Source: [Phialemoniopsis] sp. UDSM-2020
Taxonomy: Eukaryota > Ascomycota > Sordariomycetes > Thyridiales > Thyridiaceae
Reading direction: 5' to 3'
DNA: 64,000 bases
NCBI GenBank assembly: GCA_018873225.1
Contig: JAEILZ010000009.1
Span: 921,501 to 985,500 of the forward strand
Shown in pieces: positions 61,130 through 64,000 of this stretch. A program made the translations under genes and the position numbers. The notes under the pieces are model-generated. The model made no database searches, was not told where the DNA came from, and saw only the letters and a list, made by a program, of their open reading frames with translations. Position 1 is the first letter of the stretch; every line of letters begins with the position of its first letter.

Positions 61130-61677
61130 CTTTGTTAGCCCAGTCCACTCCAATGACGGCACGAGCTCTCAACCACATCACCTTTTTGTTTGATCACCAC
61201 CTCCCAGCCGCCGCCGCCCTGTCCCTCCGCCATAGAAAACCACGCCTCCCCCCTCTCCCCCCAACCCGCCCGCAGAAGCGAGCAATAGAAGTTAATCCGC
61301 GTCCCGGGGCTCGCCCGCCCCTTGACCGGGGGACCGTCGTCCGCCAGGTACACCCTCCCGACGAACTAGGCCCCATTCCACGTCTCCAGAACAACCTCTG
61401 GAGACGCGGATGCCCTGGTGAACCAGTGCACAACCGCGCCGGAACACCAGGTCCCATCCCACGCCTTCGGCCAACCGCTTCAGGCGCAGGCAGGCATCAA
61501 GAGCGACCGCTCGAGAGCCAATGGGTTCGACCAAGGTCTTCAGCCAACCGCTTCGGACGAGCTCCTCGACACTTGGGAGCTCTGGTCTCATTGTGTCGTC
61601 AGCCAACCGCTTCAGACGAGCTCCTCGTCATTGAGGGCGTTTGGATGTACGAAGTAGGTAGTGGGATAACCCTCCAT
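61130..61677 (-). pseudogene. Decayed gene remnant with in-frame stops and a frameshift
   Basis: Protein-like sequence remains on the minus strand directly downstream of the 29-residue-repeat protein. It reads EELVRSGWLKTLVEPIGSR and LDACLRLKRLAEGVGWDLVF, then, in another frame, VVHWFTRASASPEVVLE, VGRVYLADDGPPVKGRA, GTRINFYCSLLRAGWGERGE and WEVVIKQKGD. A TAG interrupts it at 61366-61368, where CAG would be expected. A duplicated upstream unit has TGA at 61612-61614 where the other copy has CGA (EELV*SGWL against EELVRSGWL). Both changes are C-to-T on the coding strand. I do not recognise the family. It could instead be 3' exons of a gene whose introns I have not resolved. Confidence 0.4.
61543..61640. 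repeat. Imperfect direct repeat of about 59 bp (CAGCCAACCGCTTC..)
   Basis: The sequence CAGCCAACCGCTTCGGACGAGCTCCTCG recurs 59 bp later with one G-to-A change, and a third partial copy (GGCCAACCGCTTCAGGCG) lies at about 61470. It duplicates the EELVRSGWL-coding unit of the decayed gene. Confidence 0.6.
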
Positions 61678-63960
61678 TCAATCAGAGGGCGCAAATTTCC
61701 TGTACGGACCCGTCCTTTTGGCCTCAAGGTTCACAGCGGGATGTCGAACACCCACATAGGTATTCGCTTGGATATCGCCCATTCCATCACCCTCATATGC
61801 CAAGCCATCGGGGTGTTCCTTGGATCGCCAGGTGACCCTGTCTTTCCAGAAATTCGGGAGCCAGGGAGTCCTTCCTTTCACGGCTCTGGGGTGGAGGAGA
61901 AGATCAATACTCCTCCGGACGTTTTTCTGCCACGGATTCAGCTGATCCTCAGGTATCTGGAGCATCTCCTGCACCTGGAAGGTTTGAAGGATTGCCGCGG
62001 CCTGGTTGCGGAAATTGGCTAGCCCTTTAGCAGCGCACGCCATGGGTCCCTTGGCAAGACTTTCTTGAGCTTTTTGGCCATCAGAAGAGGCCTTCCATTC
62101 CTCATCTTGCCACCGCGCAGCAATCTTGGCGCCTCCCCTGGCTGAAATCTCTTTAGCTCTCTGGCCAGCAGAAGAGGCCTTCCATTCCTCATCTTGCCAC
62201 CGCGCAGCAATCTTGGCGCCTCCCCTGACTGTACGCTCCAAAGCTTTCTGGCCAGCAGGAGAGGCCTTCCATTCCTCATCTTGCCACCGTGCAGCCATAA
62301 TGGCACCTGCCTTTGCACCTCCCTTTGCGCCATACATCTCAAGGATGAGTGCCGGGATGGTTTTGTCCTGGCGATGCTGGGCCACTGCCCACCACTCTGG
62401 GTTTGCGAGAAAAACTGCCTCGAACACTAGAAGAGCTTGATCACGGGGCATCGGAGCCTCGCCTCGATTCTCGCGCGCTACCTCTGTGATGACACGCCAA
62501 AGCATATCAACTTTCACCTTTCCGGAAAGTGCGCTCAGGGTACGAGTGAAGGTGTGGGGTTCAACAACCTCTACGCCACTGAACTCGCATACGGCATTCC
62601 ATAGCAGGTCTGTATAGACTGCAGCCGAGTATCTGTCATGAGGGTACATGAAGTGCTGCGAATGGTAGCTGAAGAAGATGAGTTGCTTCACCCGTCTCGT
62701 GTCCTTGTCTCGGATCATGAGGATGTACGGCTTCTCTCCGAAGATCTTGAAATCCTTGACTTTGATATAGACCTTCTCGGCCTCTACAGATGGATCATTC
62801 GCGAACCAGCTGTTCACCTCAGTAAAGTTGTGCTGGCCGACCACCAGCACGAACTTTGATCTGGCACACATGTCTTGGGCAAACGTCTGACACGCTTTCC
62901 AAATCTCGTCCCAGCCTTGGACTATTTCGGCCCACGGGACACCTTTCTTGGCAAAGTCCTCCCTGATGGGGATCATGTCTTGAGTCCGGACGCGGCCATT
63001 TGCGCCCATCTTGCGATGCTGGAAGCGGAGCGAGGCGTTTGTCCTGTCCATGACAAAGCCCCACTCCTTGAAGCCGGAGTTTCTCGTTGGGTAGTGCCAC
63101 TGCATGGTCAACACGGCATCGGCTGGACCTGACACCTTGGCGAGATGGCGCCTCTCGATGCCAGAAAGCTGCTCAATCTTGGCAGCAAATGCGTCCCACT
63201 CTACATCGGCGGCGGGATCATAGGACCACCAGCCTGGGATTGGCTTTTTGTGCTCAAGATGACTATCAAGAGGCACAGGACATTCAGGGAAAGTCAGGAG
63301 TTTGCATTCACTAACGAACTCTTTGATCTCATAACTACAAGGACCATCGACGAGGGACAGGAAAAGTGTGCCTGGGCACTGATAAAAGTCCTCAGCAAAA
63401 CCACGTGTCTCGACGCGCTCTGCGAACTGCTCAATCATGGTCTCTACAGAGACATGCTTGGCGTTCTTCCCCTTAGCCTCTTTGGGCTCGACTTCACTAA
63501 AACTAGCGCTGAAAGCTTTCTCCAGCTCAGCGGTGTCAATATCCTCTACGACTTCGGCGACAGAGGTTTGAGCATCAAACTGCTCAGCTGTTCTATCTTC
63601 GAACGGGGGCACATCACTCGGCCCTATGCTACTTGCGAATGGAGACTCATCACCGAGACTCATTCTGGCCTGGGGCAAAGGCTCATAGCCCAGCCTTGCC
63701 CCGGCTGCGGACGAGGGCACATCACTCGGCCCTGTCCTGGTTGCGGACGAAGGCACATCACTCGGCCTTGTCCTGGTTGCGAACGAGGGCACGTCACTCG
63801 GCCCTGTTCTTGCTGCGAACGGAGACTCATCACCGAGACTCGTTCTGTTGTGGGATAAAGACTCGTCATCGAGTCTCATCCTCTTGGACGGGCCAGCCTC
63901 TGCAACGGATCTTTTCGATCCCGAGGAGAAGCTGCCCTTCGACGCCGCCTCCGGAGTCAA
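61678..63960 (-). CDS. Unknown protein with 12-residue and 29-residue tandem repeats (5' end probably outside window)
   Basis: A single open frame of 760 codons. The family is not recognised. It opens after an acceptor-like GTGGTCAG with TTG rather than ATG, so an upstream exon (possibly outside the window) is likely. The N-terminal 140 residues hold 12-residue repeats around GPSDVPSSATRT and a second recurring motif SLGDESPFA. Residues about 170-540 look like a globular domain with WWSYDPAADVEWDAFAAKIE, MQWHYPTRNSGFKEWGFVMD, FVLVVGQHNFTEVNSWF, VYIKVKDFKIFGEKPYILMI and IFFSYHSQHFMYPHDRYSAA. Three 29-residue repeats follow (AARWQDEEWKASSAGQKA..., about 545-635), resembling GG-K/R short helical repeats. 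The tail is basic (WQKNVRRSIDLLLHPRAVK). The decayed remnant directly downstream suggests an unstable region. Confidence 0.65.
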   Translation of the reverse strand: MTPEAASKGSFSSGSKRSVAEAGPSKRMRLDDESLSHNRTSLGDESPFAARTGPSDVPSFATRTRPSDVPSSATRTGPSDVPSSAAGARLGYEPLPQARMSLGDESPFASSIGPSDVPPFEDRTAEQFDAQTSVAEVVEDIDTAELEKAFSASFSEVEPKEAKGKNAKHVSVETMIEQFAERVETRGFAEDFYQCPGTLFLSLVDGPCSYEIKEFVSECKLLTFPECPVPLDSHLEHKKPIPGWWSYDPAADVEWDAFAAKIEQLSGIERRHLAKVSGPADAVLTMQWHYPTRNSGFKEWGFVMDRTNASLRFQHRKMGANGRVRTQDMIPIREDFAKKGVPWAEIVQGWDEIWKACQTFAQDMCARSKFVLVVGQHNFTEVNSWFANDPSVEAEKVYIKVKDFKIFGEKPYILMIRDKDTRRVKQLIFFSYHSQHFMYPHDRYSAAVYTDLLWNAVCEFSGVEVVEPHTFTRTLSALSGKVKVDMLWRVITEVARENRGEAPMPRDQALLVFEAVFLANPEWWAVAQHRQDKTIPALILEMYGAKGGAKAGAIMAARWQDEEWKASPAGQKALERTVRGGAKIAARWQDEEWKASSAGQRAKEISARGGAKIAARWQDEEWKASSDGQKAQESLAKGPMACAAKGLANFRNQAAAILQTFQVQEMLQIPEDQLNPWQKNVRRSIDLLLHPRAVKGRTPWLPNFWKDRVTWRSKEHPDGLAYEGDGMGDIQANTYVGVRHPAVNLEAKRTGPYRKFAPSD
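62053..62331 (-). repeat. Three 87-bp tandem repeats coding 29 residues each
   Basis: The string CCTTCCATTCCTCATC recurs at 62091, 62178 and 62265, exactly 87 bp apart. Each unit codes for AARWQDEEWKAS..GQKA plus a variable linker with RGGAK. The copies are nearly identical in DNA, so the expansion is recent. Confidence 0.85.
63600..63835 (-). repeat. 36-bp minisatellite in the N-terminal coding part
   Basis: Units with the core GGCACATCACTCGGCC (plus-strand reading) recur at 63608, 63716, 63752 and 63788; the last three are exactly 36 bp apart. They encode the 12-residue G-P-S-D-V-P-S repeats of the unknown protein. Confidence 0.8.
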
Positions 63961-64000
63961 CTGACCACCGGGGAGGGTCTGTGGGGTGTGGGCGTGGCTT

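Noticed and set aside
61000..62022. 340-codon plus-strand frame
   Set aside because: Overlaps the decayed minus-strand gene and the end of the unknown 760-codon protein; Pro/Arg-rich without domain, so taken as antisense.

Overview
The window is nuclear DNA of a filamentous ascomycete (Pezizomycotina, most likely a Sordariomycete). Genes carry short introns (about 50-75 nt) with GT..CTAAC..AG signals and GC-rich third positions. The encoded families are typically fungal: Zn2Cys6 factor, WSC/DUF1996 protein, DHA1 transporter, Itc1, Tfc4 and Rcm1. No prokaryotic, organellar or CRISPR features are visible. Gene models were built by hand by joining exons across splice sites; every multi-exon model given as supported closes in frame except the transcription factor, which needs one 1-nt shift.

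Layout. 1-2818 (+): 3' part of an ABCC/MRP transporter. 2819-17626: about 14.8 kb without a supportable gene. 17627-19632 (+): YDR124W-like helical-bundle (DUF2841-type) protein with a GC-AG intron. 22242-25826 (+): large dynamin-like/SLIP-GC-like GTPase in seven exons. 26508-26639 (-): tRNA-like Pol III gene with a repeat-filled intron. 28029-31386 (+): Itc1/ACF1-type remodeller subunit. 31970-33611 (-): Zn2Cys6 factor. 34298-35779 (+): secreted PDI/thioredoxin-like protein with an altered active site and two 8-nt exons. 36055-37992 (-): DHA1 drug/H+ antiporter. 39412-41110 (-): Rcm1/NSUN5 rRNA m5C methyltransferase. 41637-42519 (-): orphan low-complexity protein. 44235-46198 (-): secreted DUF1996-WSC protein. 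50567-53885 (-): TFIIIC subunit Tfc4/Sfc4.

From 54 kb to the end the character changes. There is a small gene coding for hexapeptide repeats plus an acidic tail, a decayed relative of it, a second tRNA-like element, possible small genes, a decayed gene with in-frame stops, and a long unknown protein with 12- and 29-residue repeats running off the window end.

The most unusual signal is one 18-bp repeat unit (GGCACAGTTCTTCC-like, coding for G-T-V-L-P-x when translated). It occurs in two kinds of place: the introns of two related tRNA-like genes (26.5 kb and 56.0 kb) and the coding part of the hexapeptide gene and its broken relative (54.7 and 57.5 kb). Housekeeping genes (Itc1, Tfc4, Rcm1) are interspersed with accessory genes; I see no convincing biosynthetic cluster, although the Zn2Cys6 factor, PDI-like protein and transporter are neighbours.
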